A stretch of DNA of 64,000 nt, taken from positions 3,752,481 to 3,816,480 of the forward strand of contig NZ_JAJKFT010000010.1 in assembly GCF_020966755.1 (NCBI RefSeq), given 5' to 3'. The notes under the pieces are model-generated. The model was not told the origin of the DNA. It was given only the letters and a program-made list of their open reading frames with translations, and searched no databases. The position numbers were made by a program, and so were the translations under genes. The DNA comes from Blastopirellula sediminis (GTDB lineage Bacteria; Planctomycetota; Planctomycetia; Pirellulales; Pirellulaceae). Shown piece after piece: positions 22,867 through 32,836 of the stretch (positions are counted from its first letter, which is position 1; each line of letters starts with the position of its first letter).

Positions 22867-24552
22867 TTAGCCGGCTTCTTCCAGCCACTTTCCATCGCTG
22901 ATGTTGTCGATCGTCACCGGGCGCCAGGCGATCGTCTTGCCGCGCCAGCGCATCAGGGCGGTGATCGTTTCGTCTTCCGACATCACGAAGATCAGGCCGC
23001 TTTGCATTTGGCTGGCGAGCCACGCGGCCGATTGGTGACGCGTGCCGAAGCTGGTCAGGTCGAACCGTTCGACGCGACTCGCGGCGACGTCGCGGGCCTT
23101 GTAGATCTCGGTGACGTTGCCGACGTTGCGAATCATCACGCCGAAGCCGAGGACGCTGAGATCGGTCCCCAGCAGCAGCGCTCCGTCGGGACTGGCGAGA
23201 CTGCCGATCGCATATTCGGCGTCACGGACGGCTCGTTCCGACGACTGGAGCATATCTTTCCAGACGTTGAAGCCCTGCATGTTGCCGTTGCGACGATTGC
23301 GGGCCGCCATCTCATCGGCCGCCGCCCAGTGCGAGGCGAGACGGGAGAGGAACCGCCCGTTGGAGAGCTCTTGGATTTTCCCTTTGAAAACTTCGTCCGC
23401 GGAAAAAGTTCGCGGGCCGATGTGCGGGCCGCTCAGGTCGAGCGTTGAACTTGGCGACGATTCGTTCTGCGCCGCTTTGGCGCGCGACCAGCGGCGACTC
23501 TTTTGTTCGCTGTTGCGATAGATGGCGATCGAATCGCTCAGGGCGATGTCGTATTTCGACTGGAAGATGTCGTGGTCGCTTTCGCTTAACCGCGCGTATT
23601 CGGCGATGTCGGCGATCACGATGATGCCGCCATGACCGAAGTCGACCGCGCGGCGGACGAGACGCTGGATGATCGGCAAGATCGAAAGCCGACAGGGCGC
23701 CGTTCCCAGCTTCTTGCTGTCGAGGAATCGCCGGAGGGGGCCGTCATCGCGGAAAATCGGCAAGTAGTCGGTGACGACGGCGCCCGACTTGTATTCGCCA
23801 ACCCGATAGTCGAGCACTTCGGCGACCAGGTGGCCGGGCGCGCGAGATCGGAGCAATACCGGATGGGGACCAACCGCCGACCACTGCGACGTTTCCCCCA
23901 TCATCGAGTTGTGGAGCGATCGGCCGCGGGCGACCATCCCCCAGATCTCGAACTGGCCGTTACTCTCTTGCGCCAGAATCGAGGTCTGGCCAGGATCGAT
24001 CGCGGGGCCCAGCTTGATCAGGTTGGCCGGCGTCAGCGGCAGCGGTCGTTTCAAGCGAAACAGACTGACGTTCCGCTCCATGTCCGATTCCTCGAAGACG
24101 GTGCGGGGAATCAGCTCGATGCGAAGTGCGTAGGAGATCTGCTCTTCTTTTTCGAGGCTGGCGAAATAGAGGGAGCTGACCGAATGGCGGACCAGTTCCA
24201 GCGACGGCGCGGTCGGCAAACGGCGCGACTCTTCGTAGACCAGTTGGGCGAACGCATCGGGATAAACCAGCGGCGGGCTGAGCGAGTCTTCCGCCATCTT
24301 CGGTTCCGGCAAGTCGACGCCGGAGACCCAGGCCGGGTTCGTTTCGAGCGAGTACTTTCGATGTTCTTCCATGTCGTGCCGCTTCATCCGATCCATGTCA
24401 GGCACAATCTTATTGTCAGCGCGAATATAATCGATGCCGGCCAGCGGCTCGAACCCCAACTGCACCTGAAAGCACTCCAGGTGCTCGCGAATATCGGCCT
24501 GGTCGTGAGAGAACATCACGACGCGACCCTCTTTCGTCAATCCGGCGAACAT
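22867..24552 (-). CDS. Diadenylate cyclase (DisA_N/DAC) domain protein with large N-terminal region
   Basis: 561 residues, cytoplasmic. The C-terminal third has both DAC signatures: D456-G-A (SPDGALLLGTD) and GTRHQSAAW around residue 505, followed by IFVMSEDETITALMR, equivalent to the VSEExG strand. DAC enzymes make c-di-AMP from two ATP; with both motifs intact, activity is plausible. The N-terminal about 400 residues are not DisA's; they resemble the sensor-type regions reported upstream of DAC domains (DACN families), but I cannot name which. No TM segments. A strong RBS (AGAGGAGG, five bases before ATG 24552) fixes the start. The upstream beta-propeller gene (24590) may be in the same transcription unit, 37 bp apart. 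Confidence 0.8.
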   Translation of the reverse strand: MFAGLTKEGRVVMFSHDQADIREHLECFQVQLGFEPLAGIDYIRADNKIVPDMDRMKRHDMEEHRKYSLETNPAWVSGVDLPEPKMAEDSLSPPLVYPDAFAQLVYEESRRLPTAPSLELVRHSVSSLYFASLEKEEQISYALRIELIPRTVFEESDMERNVSLFRLKRPLPLTPANLIKLGPAIDPGQTSILAQESNGQFEIWGMVARGRSLHNSMMGETSQWSAVGPHPVLLRSRAPGHLVAEVLDYRVGEYKSGAVVTDYLPIFRDDGPLRRFLDSKKLGTAPCRLSILPIIQRLVRRAVDFGHGGIIVIADIAEYARLSESDHDIFQSKYDIALSDSIAIYRNSEQKSRRWSRAKAAQNESSPSSTLDLSGPHIGPRTFSADEVFKGKIQELSNGRFLSRLASHWAAADEMAARNRRNGNMQGFNVWKDMLQSSERAVRDAEYAIGSLASPDGALLLGTDLSVLGFGVMIRNVGNVTEIYKARDVAASRVERFDLTSFGTRHQSAAWLASQMQSGLIFVMSEDETITALMRWRGKTIAWRPVTIDNISDGKWLEEAG

Positions 24553-24589
24553 GAACCTCCTCTGTCCTTCTCTCCGCTTGGATGTCGCG

Positions 24590-25585
24590 CTACAAACCGG
24601 GCTGAATCTTCAACACGCGGCCCCCCTTCTCTCCCTCGCCGAACTCCGTGATGTAGAGCGTGCCATCTTTGGCGAAGTCGAGGGCGGTCGGTTTCATCAG
24701 GTCGATGATCTTGGTCGCTTTGGCGGCTTGCTTGCCGTCGACGCGGACGGCGTCGATGCGAAACAGGCCTCCTTGCGACGGATCGTGCCAGCTGAAGTCG
24801 ACCGCGTACAGGCGACCGGTCTTCGGGCTATAGGCCAAGCCGACGATGTCGCTCAGTCCGGTCGGCAACGACATCAGCAGCCCTTTTTCTTTGACGTCGT
24901 AAAAAGTCAGCAAGCTATCCCCTGGCGTCGCGATCTCCCCCATCTGGCCGACGACCGCTTCCTGACGCGGGCTGATCGTGATCGCGGCGGGAGCGTCGAC
25001 CTTGGTCAGCTCTTTGGTGGCGATGTAGCGGATCAGCGGCTTGAAGTTCGATTTGTCTTTTTCGGCGGCGGCGAGCCAACCTTTTTCGTCATCGCCGTTG
25101 GAGGTGGTGACGATCCAGTCGACGTTATCTAATTTTACCACCGCGACGCCGTAGAAGTTTCCTTCCCCTTTGACTTCTCCTTCGGCGACCAGCGGTCCCA
25201 GCTTTTGCACCGGCTTGTCGAAGGTCGACTTTTGTCCGAACTCGTAGATCGCAACAAAGTCTTCGCCGTCCGGGTCGCCGCCGCCGCTGACCACGATGTG
25301 GTTTTGATCGAGGAAGGCGAGGCCGAGCGGGCCGATGTCGTAGGTCGGATCCATGCCGTACTTATCGAGCGAGAAGCCGGTCACCACATCGACCGCTTTG
25401 CCATCTTCGATGCGGGCGACTCGTCCGGCGGCGCTCTCGGCGATGTAGACGTCGCCGGACTCTTGCTCAACGGCGACGCCGGTCGGATTGGCCAGGCCTT
25501 CGATCACCACTTCGGTTTCGACGTCGGCTCGCAGGAGTGCGGCGGCGGAGAGCAGACAGGCCAGCGGCAGGAGATATTTGCGCAT
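24590..25585 (-). CDS. Secreted NHL/SMP-30-like beta-propeller protein
   Basis: About 331 residues with a signal peptide (MRKYLLPLACLLSAAALLRA). The rest is built of beta-propeller blades: GLANPTGVAVEQESGDVYIAES, GPLGLAFLDQNHIVVSGG, VGLAYSPKTGRLYAVDFS and PTALDFAKDGTLYITEFG show the G/P-x-G-(V/L)-A-(V/F) ... (V/L)Y(V/I) blade rhythm of NHL and related proteins. No catalytic residues could be assigned. It is probably periplasmic or extracellular and may bind a ligand or polymer. Start at ATG 25585 (a TTG precedes). It precedes the DAC gene, but since one is secreted and one cytoplasmic a shared function is not evident. Confidence 0.78.
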   Translation of the reverse strand: MRKYLLPLACLLSAAALLRADVETEVVIEGLANPTGVAVEQESGDVYIAESAAGRVARIEDGKAVDVVTGFSLDKYGMDPTYDIGPLGLAFLDQNHIVVSGGGDPDGEDFVAIYEFGQKSTFDKPVQKLGPLVAEGEVKGEGNFYGVAVVKLDNVDWIVTTSNGDDEKGWLAAAEKDKSNFKPLIRYIATKELTKVDAPAAITISPRQEAVVGQMGEIATPGDSLLTFYDVKEKGLLMSLPTGLSDIVGLAYSPKTGRLYAVDFSWHDPSQGGLFRIDAVRVDGKQAAKATKIIDLMKPTALDFAKDGTLYITEFGEGEKGGRVLKIQPGL

Positions 25586-25708
25586 CAAGATTCGTCCAGC
25601 GAAGGTTCAAAAGGAGTCGGTGTGCGATTCTCTAATTATGCTCCGCCAGCGCGATCCGCCGCAACAGCAGCGTGAATTGGATTGAACCTTAGGATTCAGC
25701 TTGGCGCA

Positions 25709-25737
25709 CAAAAAAGGGGACGCTGGATGCGTCCCCA
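25709..25737 (-). terminator. Rho-independent terminator of leuCD
   Basis: Minus strand: GGGGACGC, loop ATCCA, GCGTCCCC then TTTTTT. Perfect eight-base-pair stem about 30 bp after the leuD stop. Confidence 0.92.
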
Positions 25738-25767
25738 ATGTGGCTAGATTTTCGCTAGCAAGCGCTT

Positions 25768-26361
25768 TTACAGGCCGTTCGCCTTTTCGAAGGCGACGAT
25801 CTTGTCTTCGTGCTGCAAGGTGAGCGCGATGTCGTCAAGGCCGTTCAGCATTTTCAGCTTGCGGGCTTCGTCGATCTCGAAGTTGAACAAGAGGCCGTCA
25901 TCATCGGTAACCGTTTGCGCTTCGAGGTTGATCGTCAACTGGAAGCCGGGACCGACCTGCTTCGCCTTTTCGAAGATCTCTTCGACCTGCCCTTCGGTCA
26001 GACGAACCGGCAAGAGGCCGTTCTTGAAGCTGTTGCCGTAGAAAATGTCGGCGAAGCTGGGAGCGATCACGGCGCGAAAACCGTAGTCGTCCAGCGCCCA
26101 AACGGCATGTTCGCGGCTCGAACCGCTGCCAAAGTTACGACGCGCGACCAGGATCGACGCCGAAGCGAGACCGGGCTGATTCAACTCGAAGTCGCGGTTG
26201 GGCGAACCGTCGTCGTTAAAACGCCAGTCGAAAAAAAGGAACTGGCCGAAACCGGTTCGTTCGATCCGCTTCAGAAACTGCTTCGGAATGATCTGGTCGG
26301 TGTCGACGTTGGCCCGGTCCATCGTAGCGACGACGCCGGTGTGGGTGGTGAATTCTTTCAT
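25768..26361 (-). CDS. leuD: 3-isopropylmalate dehydratase small subunit LeuD
   Basis: Small subunit of the leucine-pathway isomerase that interconverts 2- and 3-isopropylmalate with LeuC. 197 residues, usual length. Typical motifs: [15 protein letters not shown] (substrate-binding loop), [20 protein letters not shown] (swivelling-domain signature), [22 protein letters not shown], and the C-terminal [15 protein letters not shown]. It follows leuC with 50 bp in between, and a terminator ends the unit. Confidence 0.97.
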   Translation of the reverse strand: MKEFTTHTGVVATMDRANVDTDQIIPKQFLKRIERTGFGQFLFFDWRFNDDGSPNRDFELNQPGLASASILVARRNFGSGSSREHAVWALDDYGFRAVIAPSFADIFYGNSFKNGLLPVRLTEGQVEEIFEKAKQVGPGFQLTINLEAQTVTDDDGLLFNFEIDEARKLKMLNGLDDIALTLQHEDKIVAFEKANGL

Positions 26362-26411
26362 GGTCGTTATCTAGCTCGCAAATGCGGTGATGGTTGGAGG
26401 GAAGCGATCGA

Positions 26412-27824
26412 CTAGCAGTACTTCCAGTCGCGGATGTCGACGAAGTGACCGGTCACGCCAGCGGCGGCGGCCATCTCCGGAGAGACGAGATGGGTGCGTC
26501 CCCCCTTCCCTTGTCGACCTTCAAAGTTGCGGTTGCTGGTCGAGGCGCAACGTTCGCCCGGCGCGAGCTTGTCGGGGTTCATCGCCAGGCACATGCTGCA
26601 GCCTGCTTCGCGCCATTCAAAACCGGCTGCGCGGAAGATCGCGTCGAGCCCTTCGGCTTCGGCTTGCTCTTTGACCTGACCGCTGCCCGGCACGACCATC
26701 GCGTGGACGCCGGCGGCGATCTTGTGACCTTTGACCACCTTGGCGGCGGCGCGGAGGTCTTCGATGCGAGCGTTGGTGCACGAACCGATGAAGACGCGGT
26801 CGATCTTCACTTCGGTCAGCGGCTGACCAGCGGTCAGACCCATGTAGTCGAGCGCGGCTTGCGTCGACTTCTGTTCGGTCGCGTCGCTGAAATCAGCCGG
26901 CGACGGAACGTTGGCGATGACCGGAGCGACCTGGCCGGGGTTGGTTCCCCAGGTGACCTGCGGAGCGATGTCCTTGGCCTCGAAGATCAGAACTTCGTCG
27001 TACTTGGCGCCTTCGTCGGTCGGCAGCTGCTTCCACTTCTCGACGGCGGCGTCAAAATCTTTCGGGGCGAATTCGCGGCCGCGGACGTATTCAAAGGTCG
27101 TTTCGTCCGGAGCGATCATCCCGGCGCGGGCGCCAGCTTCGATCGTCATGTTACAGACGGTCATCCGCTCTTCCATCGTCAGGTTGCGGATCGCTTCGCC
27201 GGTGTATTCGATCACGTAGCCGGTACCGCCGGCGGTCGTCAGCTTGCCGATCACGTAGAGGATCAAGTCTTTGGCGGTGACGCCGGGAGCGAGCTTGCCG
27301 TTGATGCGAACTTCCATCGTCTTCGGCGTGGTTTGCAGCAGCGTCTGCGTCGCCATGACGTGTTCGACTTCGCTGGTGCCGATGCCAAACGCCAACGCGC
27401 CGAAGGCGCCGTGCGTCGCGGTGTGGCTATCGCCGCAGACGATCGTCATGCCGGGCTGGGTGAGACCCAGTTCCGGACCGATGACGTGGACGATCCCTTG
27501 CTTGCGGTCGTTCAGGTCGTAGAGACGGACGCCGAACTCCTGGCAGTTGCTGCGGAGGGTATCGATCTGCTGCTTCGAGATCGGATCGACGATCGGCAGC
27601 GAGCGGTCGGTCGTCGGAATGTTGTGGTCGGGAGTAGCGACGTGGCGATCAGGGCGGCGCAGTTTGCGGCCAGCCAGACGGAGCCCTTCAAACGCTTGAG
27701 CGCTGGTCACTTCGTGCACCAGTTGCAGATCGATGTAAATAATCGCCTGCTGGCCCTCTTCTTGCAGAACAAGGTGGTTGTCCCAGATCTTCTGGAACAT
27801 GGTACGGGGGGCGGATCCGCTCAT
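26412..27824 (-). CDS. leuC: 3-isopropylmalate dehydratase large subunit LeuC
   Basis: Aconitase-family enzyme carrying a [4Fe-4S] cluster, acting with LeuD. 470 residues. Cluster cysteines are in [11 protein letters not shown] and in GCSMCLAMN; other motifs are [59 protein letters not shown] and [16 protein letters not shown]. Start at ATG 27824, seven bases behind GGAG. The two-gene leuCD unit is alone; leuA or leuB are not in the window. No leader peptide or T-box-like structure was evident upstream (27825-28076). Confidence 0.97.
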   Translation of the reverse strand: MSGSAPRTMFQKIWDNHLVLQEEGQQAIIYIDLQLVHEVTSAQAFEGLRLAGRKLRRPDRHVATPDHNIPTTDRSLPIVDPISKQQIDTLRSNCQEFGVRLYDLNDRKQGIVHVIGPELGLTQPGMTIVCGDSHTATHGAFGALAFGIGTSEVEHVMATQTLLQTTPKTMEVRINGKLAPGVTAKDLILYVIGKLTTAGGTGYVIEYTGEAIRNLTMEERMTVCNMTIEAGARAGMIAPDETTFEYVRGREFAPKDFDAAVEKWKQLPTDEGAKYDEVLIFEAKDIAPQVTWGTNPGQVAPVIANVPSPADFSDATEQKSTQAALDYMGLTAGQPLTEVKIDRVFIGSCTNARIEDLRAAAKVVKGHKIAAGVHAMVVPGSGQVKEQAEAEGLDAIFRAAGFEWREAGCSMCLAMNPDKLAPGERCASTSNRNFEGRQGKGGRTHLVSPEMAAAAGVTGHFVDIRDWKYC

Positions 27825-28076
27825 ACAGTTACTCCGATAGTCGCCAACAGCGCCGATGTCGCAGTTGGCCGCAGTTGCCAGGAAGGTGGGGTTGCAGGAA
27901 CAGTCCCTCCCAGGCGGGAAAATGGACTGTCAGCAAACTATTTAAGATAGCCGAGATTTCGCCGATTGGCGAGTCGCCGCGCGGCTTTCGGTCGAGAGAG
28001 ATTTGGCCGGGGAAAGGTTCGTCGGCCGCGGAAACCCGCCTCCATCGACTGGGGGGAAGCCCCCGCATGGCCCCGA

Positions 28077-29732
28077 TTAGGCGAAGACTTCTTCTTCGTT
28101 CACCGGAATTCGCCGTTCGTCCGCGTTCCACCACTGCTGGGCCAACCGGCGGTTCCACTGCCCTGCCGCTTCGCAGCGATCGAGCGCTTCCGCGAGTTCC
28201 ACCGCCGTCTGGTAGCGGTCTTGCGGCTGTTTCTCAAGGCAGCGAAGGACCACCGCGTCGAGATCGGACGGAATGTCCGGGTTGACCTGCGACGGCGGAA
28301 TCGGGCGTTCGTGAGCGTGGGCGATGATCACCTTGATCGGGCGATCGTAGTTGAACGGGGCCTGCCCGGTCAGCATGAAGTACATCAGGGCGCCGAGCGA
28401 ATAAATGTCGCCACGAGCGTCGGGCTCATGCTCGCCGGAGGCTTGTTCCGGCGACATGAAAAGGGGCGACCCGGTGATCGACCCTTCCTGCGTCAGCTGA
28501 GCGTCTTCTTCGCCGGCTTGGATCGGCTTGGCGAGCCCGAAGTCGAGCAGCTTCGCGACGTCGTAGTGACCGCCGCGCTGCGCGGCGAAGACGTTCGCCG
28601 GCTTGATGTCGCGGTGGACCAGACCTTTGGTATGGGCTTCCGAGAGGGCTTCGCACGTTTGCGACATCAGGTAGATCGCACGCTGCGGCGACATCGGGCC
28701 GTATTGCTTGACCAGGTCCGAAACCGACAGCCCCGGCAAGAACTCCATCACGTAATAGAACGTGCCGTCGGCGGTGCGACCGTAGTCGTAGATGTCGATG
28801 TTGTTCCAGTGGGAGAGCTTCGACGAAAGGCGGACTTCCCGCTCGAAGCGAGCCAGAACGCGACCGTCGGCGCCTTTTTCGGGGCGGATCAACTTAATCG
28901 CGCAGGGACGCTTCATCAGCGTGTGCTCGGCCAGATAGACCTCACCCATGCCGCCAGAGCCGATCATCTTTCGTAGATGGTATTGGCCCAGCTGTTTGGC
29001 GCGGAACGCTTCTGATCGCAGACGGTTGATCGTGTAGACGCCGAAGACGGCGACGCTGCTGCAGACGAGCATCACCAGCACGGTCTTGCCGACCATGTCG
29101 ACGTTGTTGGCGATCGCGAGTCGCGCGTCGGGCCAGGCGAACCAGCCGATCGCCATGACCAACGCCGGGGCGATCGCCATGGCGCCGATCACCACCGCGG
29201 CTCGCGGCCATTTGTTGGGAATGAAGAGCGCGTAGGTGAAAATCAACAGCAGCCAGATCGGCGCTGGACTATGAATCATGTGGTTCGACGCCGTGCATTC
29301 CCCCATCGCGTTGAATTGGATCCAAAAAGTAAATACCGCCGAGGCTCCGAAGATCAGGGCCTCTTGCATGTAGAGCAGCGGTTTGCGGTTGTCGCACTTG
29401 GGGCAGAGGTAGAGCCCCATGAGCAGCAGCATCGCGACCAAGGCGCAGTGGAACAGGAGCAGCTCGAAGCTATCTCCCTCGGTGTACCGAAAGATGTACT
29501 GCCAGAGGTGAAACAGCAGGAACACCCCATAAGAAGCGGCCAAGGCGAAGGCCGCCATCCGCAGACGCAAGCGCAACAGCGATTGGGTGATCGCCGAAAA
29601 GTGGGGGCTCGTACCTTCAACGACGGAGACGTTGGGAGCGAGCGAGCGGGACGCATCGGTCGACTCCGATGGCGCGACGACCGTCTCGTCGATTTCTGGA
29701 TGGGGAGTGGTTGCGTCAGATTGGCTGCGCAT
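28077..29732 (-). CDS. Ser/Thr protein kinase with N-terminal six-TM sensor domain
   Basis: 551 residues. After a soluble N-terminus, about six hydrophobic segments (residues 58-230) form a membrane domain containing CPKCDN, a possible metal pair, and two Trp-rich loops. A juxtamembrane linker leads to a Hanks-type kinase: glycine loop GSGGMGEVY near residue 256, lysine in CAIKLIRP, catalytic HRDIKPANV near 372, DFGLAKP and the activation segment SPLFMSPEQASGE; the IYSLGALMYFMLTG helix and a short C-tail follow. All catalytic residues are present. The membrane part probably senses something outside or in the membrane. The gene stands alone between leuC and a methyltransferase-like gene. Confidence 0.92.
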   Translation of the reverse strand: MRSQSDATTPHPEIDETVVAPSESTDASRSLAPNVSVVEGTSPHFSAITQSLLRLRLRMAAFALAASYGVFLLFHLWQYIFRYTEGDSFELLLFHCALVAMLLLMGLYLCPKCDNRKPLLYMQEALIFGASAVFTFWIQFNAMGECTASNHMIHSPAPIWLLLIFTYALFIPNKWPRAAVVIGAMAIAPALVMAIGWFAWPDARLAIANNVDMVGKTVLVMLVCSSVAVFGVYTINRLRSEAFRAKQLGQYHLRKMIGSGGMGEVYLAEHTLMKRPCAIKLIRPEKGADGRVLARFEREVRLSSKLSHWNNIDIYDYGRTADGTFYYVMEFLPGLSVSDLVKQYGPMSPQRAIYLMSQTCEALSEAHTKGLVHRDIKPANVFAAQRGGHYDVAKLLDFGLAKPIQAGEEDAQLTQEGSITGSPLFMSPEQASGEHEPDARGDIYSLGALMYFMLTGQAPFNYDRPIKVIIAHAHERPIPPSQVNPDIPSDLDAVVLRCLEKQPQDRYQTAVELAEALDRCEAAGQWNRRLAQQWWNADERRIPVNEEEVFA

Positions 29733-29945
29733 ATTCGCCGTCGCTTGTGATCGTCAATCCAAAGTCGTTTCAACCTTAACCTCCATCGTAGCCATTACGA
29801 CGAAGGAAGGCGAATCGCGTCCCATGGCGATTTGCTTATTATTCGCGCCGCTGGGAGAAACGCCAATCCGTCGGGCGGAACTGGCGTTTTCCCTTCTTAT
29901 ACTCGACGAACCGGCGAAAGGATTCGTTTGCGAATTTCTTGCAGC

Positions 29946-30500
29946 TTAAGCGGCGCGACGGGCAGAATTGGAAGTGGCGAAGTGCGAAAGTGAGAGCTTT
30001 TCGATATGGAGACCATTGTCCCCTAAACGCTCCCAGAAGATGACGCTCTTTTCCGTTAACATTCGCGGTAACCAGCTGATCGCCGCGTTGACGTCGCTGG
30101 TCTCTTGGTCAGCCGCGATCAACAGCAGCTGCGTATTGGGCAAGCTGTTGGCCAAGCGAGGGAGCGCCATCGACGCCGTGCCGGGCGTCAGCTTCACTTT
30201 CGCGCCGGTCGCGACAAGACATTTGTGCGCCTGCTTCAGCGCCAATCCATCCTTCTTTTCGCGGGCTTCGAACATATCGATGCCGGTGTACTCGATTTGC
30301 GTTTCGCCGGCGTATTGCTGGGCGAAATCAATCAGTTTCTGCGCGAGAACGCCATCCCCGACGCCGATCTGAACGATACGCGTGATCGGCGCATGTTGGC
30401 GGATCTCGCGATAGATCTCGCGCTGATGGGCCGGCGAGGAAAGGTGAGCCTGGTAGAGATAACGCAGGAAACGAACGGCGGTCAATTTGAGTCCCTTCAA
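29946..30500 (-). CDS. SAM-methyltransferase-like protein
   Basis: 184 residues. VQIGVGDGVLAQKLIDFAQQY is a motif-I glycine-rich loop (V-x-I-G-x-G-D-G), followed by YTGIDMFEAR with the acidic motif II, then VKLTPGTA and LLLIAADQE strands, as in class I methyltransferase folds. It is short, the later motifs are weak, and no substrate can be assigned; a nucleotide-binding Rossmann protein is the alternative. An N-terminal basic helix (MKGLKLTAVRFLRYLYQAHL) may contact membrane or RNA. Confidence 0.6.
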   Translation of the reverse strand: MKGLKLTAVRFLRYLYQAHLSSPAHQREIYREIRQHAPITRIVQIGVGDGVLAQKLIDFAQQYAGETQIEYTGIDMFEAREKKDGLALKQAHKCLVATGAKVKLTPGTASMALPRLANSLPNTQLLLIAADQETSDVNAAISWLPRMLTEKSVIFWERLGDNGLHIEKLSLSHFATSNSARRAA

Positions 30501-30683
30501 AACGACGCCAGATGGAATTGGTGGATGCGGCGGCTATCGCAAAGCGAATACCGCCACGTGGAGATAAACTTCGACCGACCGCGAAGCGGAAAATGAGGAA
30601 ATCTACCAGGTTCGGTTTATCGATACTTTGGCAGACTGCGCAGAATGGCGTGGGTGCGTAAATTTCTGGTCAGCAGGGCTTGG

Positions 30684-31475
30684 TTAAGAGCCGAGCGTCA
30701 TCAGATATCGCCTGCAGTCCGCTTCCGGATCAGCGAATTGACCACGGAGGAAATAGGAAACCGGCGCCGGCGGCTGTTGGCGCTGGGCCGAGAGATACTG
30801 ACTAAGCGCCTGCTGAGCGCCGACCGGGCCATGTCGCAGGAAATGGACCCAGGCCCAGCAGTGGCGATATTGGCGATCTCCCATCTCGTCGACGCTGCGG
30901 AGTCGCTCGAGCGTTACCAGCGGAGAGATCTCCCCCATTTTCGCTTCCTGCACGACCTGCGGCAGGTAGTCGCCCCGATTGCGGCGGTTGCCCTGCGGCG
31001 GTTCAAAATATTCGGCGATTCCCTCGTCGAGCCACAGCGGCAGATCCTTGTGGGCCTGATGGATCAGGGAATGACAGCATTCATGTCGTAAGTCCGTCAG
31101 CAGATGGGGCGAGCGATGGGCGAAGACCATCGGCACATCATTGGCCTGGATAAATAAGGCCCGCCGCTGCGGTACGCCAGGAAAGTAGCGCGTGACGTAC
31201 TCACGATAGGTGGAAGCCGACGCAAACAGATAAACGTGGATCTCGGTTGGCTGTTGGGGCAAAGTAAGAAAGGTAGCGAGATCGCGGCGAAGGCCGGCCA
31301 GCTCCCCTTCGAACTGGGGAACGGTCTCGATCGCAAAGTCGGCGTGGATGGCAAACGGCGGGATCTGCCGTTCATCTGGCCATTCTGGGGTATCTGCCCA
31401 AGCAAACCATGGAGCGCTTCCGGCCGCCAGTGCGGCCGAAACGAAAAGTCGCCGGGAGATGCGGTGCGAACTCAT
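30684..31475 (-). CDS. Tat-type exported zinc metalloprotease-like protein (DUF1570-like)
   Basis: About 263 residues. The N-terminus SHRISRRLFVSAALAAGSAPWFAWA has a twin-arginine motif before a hydrophobic stretch and an AWA-type cleavage site, so Tat export is likely. The zinc motif HECCH (HExxH) followed by LWLDEGIAEYFE, supplying the third Glu ligand, is the gluzincin arrangement seen in DUF1570-family proteins of planctomycetes. Strand EIHVYLFASASTYREYV precedes it. Start chosen at ATG 31475; the longer frame to 31556 adds a region without signal character. Substrate unknown. Confidence 0.8.
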   Translation of the reverse strand: MSSHRISRRLFVSAALAAGSAPWFAWADTPEWPDERQIPPFAIHADFAIETVPQFEGELAGLRRDLATFLTLPQQPTEIHVYLFASASTYREYVTRYFPGVPQRRALFIQANDVPMVFAHRSPHLLTDLRHECCHSLIHQAHKDLPLWLDEGIAEYFEPPQGNRRNRGDYLPQVVQEAKMGEISPLVTLERLRSVDEMGDRQYRHCWAWVHFLRHGPVGAQQALSQYLSAQRQQPPAPVSYFLRGQFADPEADCRRYLMTLGS

Positions 31476-31695
31476 GACCCGGCTATCCGTAACTGATCTG
31501 CGATGAAGTGTCCATGAAGCGAGCGAAGCGTAAAAAAAACGACGCTTGCAAGTCAAGGTCGAACGTCTCCTGCGCCAATCCGGTCTTCCCTACTTTCCCA
31601 GATTCGTTAAGCTCTGTTAGGCAAACAAGTAACGGTAAATGATGTCCACAGCACGGCGACATCTTCCGCTTGGGTAATAAAGCAAAGGACGCTTT

Positions 31696-32721
31696 GTGAA
31701 GTACGCGTCGATCGGACCGATCGCTATCCATTTGCCGGAACGGATCGAAACGAACGAACAGCTGCAGGCAGAGTTCCCTCAGTGGGACATGAACCTGATC
31801 GCCGCCAAGACGGGGATCGATCAACGTCATGTCGCCGCCGAAGGAGAGTGCGCCTCCGATCTGGGCGTGAAAGCTGCGCTCCGTCTGTTTGAAGAACATG
31901 CGGTCGATCCGAAGTCGATCGACTTTCTGCTGTTCTGCACGCAAACCCCGGACTATCCTCTGCCGACGACCGCTTGCTTGATGCAAGATCGACTTGGCCT
32001 GCCGACCAGCTGCGGCGCACTCGATTTCAATCTGGGCTGCTCTGGGTATATTTACGGCCTGGCGATGGCCGACGGCTTGATTCGCTCCGGCGTCGCGCGT
32101 CGCGTGCTGCTGATCACGGCCGAGACCTATTCCAAGTACATCGCCCCCGATGACCGCAGTATTCGCACGATTTTCGGCGATGGCGCGGCGGCGACGCTCG
32201 TCGAAGCTAGCGACAAGCAAGAGCTCTACGGCTTCCAGTTTGGAACCGACGGCACCGGCGCCGACACGCTGCTGGCGACCGAAGGTGGCGCGCGACCGGC
32301 CGAAGATGCGATTCAACCGCGTCATCGCAAACGATGGAGCAGCCGGTTGTACATGGACGGCCCGAGCCTCATCAGCTTCACTGTTGGCGCCGTTCCGCAA
32401 TTGGTCGAGAACATTCTCGCCGCGGCGTCGATGGATCGTCAGCAACTCGATCTCTATCTGTTCCATCAAGCGACCCGCAAGATGCTCGAGCAGTTGCAAG
32501 AGCGGATGGAGCTGGACGAAAAGCGGATGCCGATCGAGCTGAGCAAGTATGGCAACACCGTCTCGGCGACGATTCCGATCCTGATCCACGACTTGCGGAA
32601 ACAGGGACGCCTCGAAGCGCATCGCAAGCATGTGATGGTTGGTTTCGGCGTCGGTTGGTCGTGGGGCGGTTGCATCTGGCGCGATCCGTACGGCTCGAAG
32701 GCGTACGTCGAATCTGACTAA
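31696..32721 (+). CDS. 3-oxoacyl-ACP synthase III-like (FabH family)
   Basis: 341-residue thiolase-fold condensing enzyme. Catalytic triad C115 (NLGCSGY), H257 (FHQATRK) and N287 (YGNTVSATIP), with the N-terminal TGIDQRH segment and the GDGAAATLVE strand. It most probably starts fatty-acid synthesis from acetyl-CoA and malonyl-ACP; related enzymes make polyketide-type or olefinic products. GTG start at 31696 (TTTGTGAAGTACG); the upstream gene is divergent. No other fab genes are near. Confidence 0.9.
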   Translation: MKYASIGPIAIHLPERIETNEQLQAEFPQWDMNLIAAKTGIDQRHVAAEGECASDLGVKAALRLFEEHAVDPKSIDFLLFCTQTPDYPLPTTACLMQDRLGLPTSCGALDFNLGCSGYIYGLAMADGLIRSGVARRVLLITAETYSKYIAPDDRSIRTIFGDGAAATLVEASDKQELYGFQFGTDGTGADTLLATEGGARPAEDAIQPRHRKRWSSRLYMDGPSLISFTVGAVPQLVENILAAASMDRQQLDLYLFHQATRKMLEQLQERMELDEKRMPIELSKYGNTVSATIPILIHDLRKQGRLEAHRKHVMVGFGVGWSWGGCIWRDPYGSKAYVESD

Positions 32722-32836
32722 CTGTCTGGCCCCTGGCCAAAAAGTGCGCACCCTAGTTTTTTGCGGCGGTCGGAACAAAAATAGAGGGAATCAGGCTTTC
32801 GTTCGCTCGTTAGTTCGCCGCACGAGGTTTCGCACC

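Noticed and set aside
26394-27950. 518-codon frame antisense to leuC
   Set aside because: leuC motifs are unambiguous; the antisense product is low-complexity and Gly/Val/Asp/Arg-rich.
27825-28076. Possible leucine attenuator or T-box before leuC
   Set aside because: No Leu-codon-rich leader peptide or T-box-like motif could be seen.
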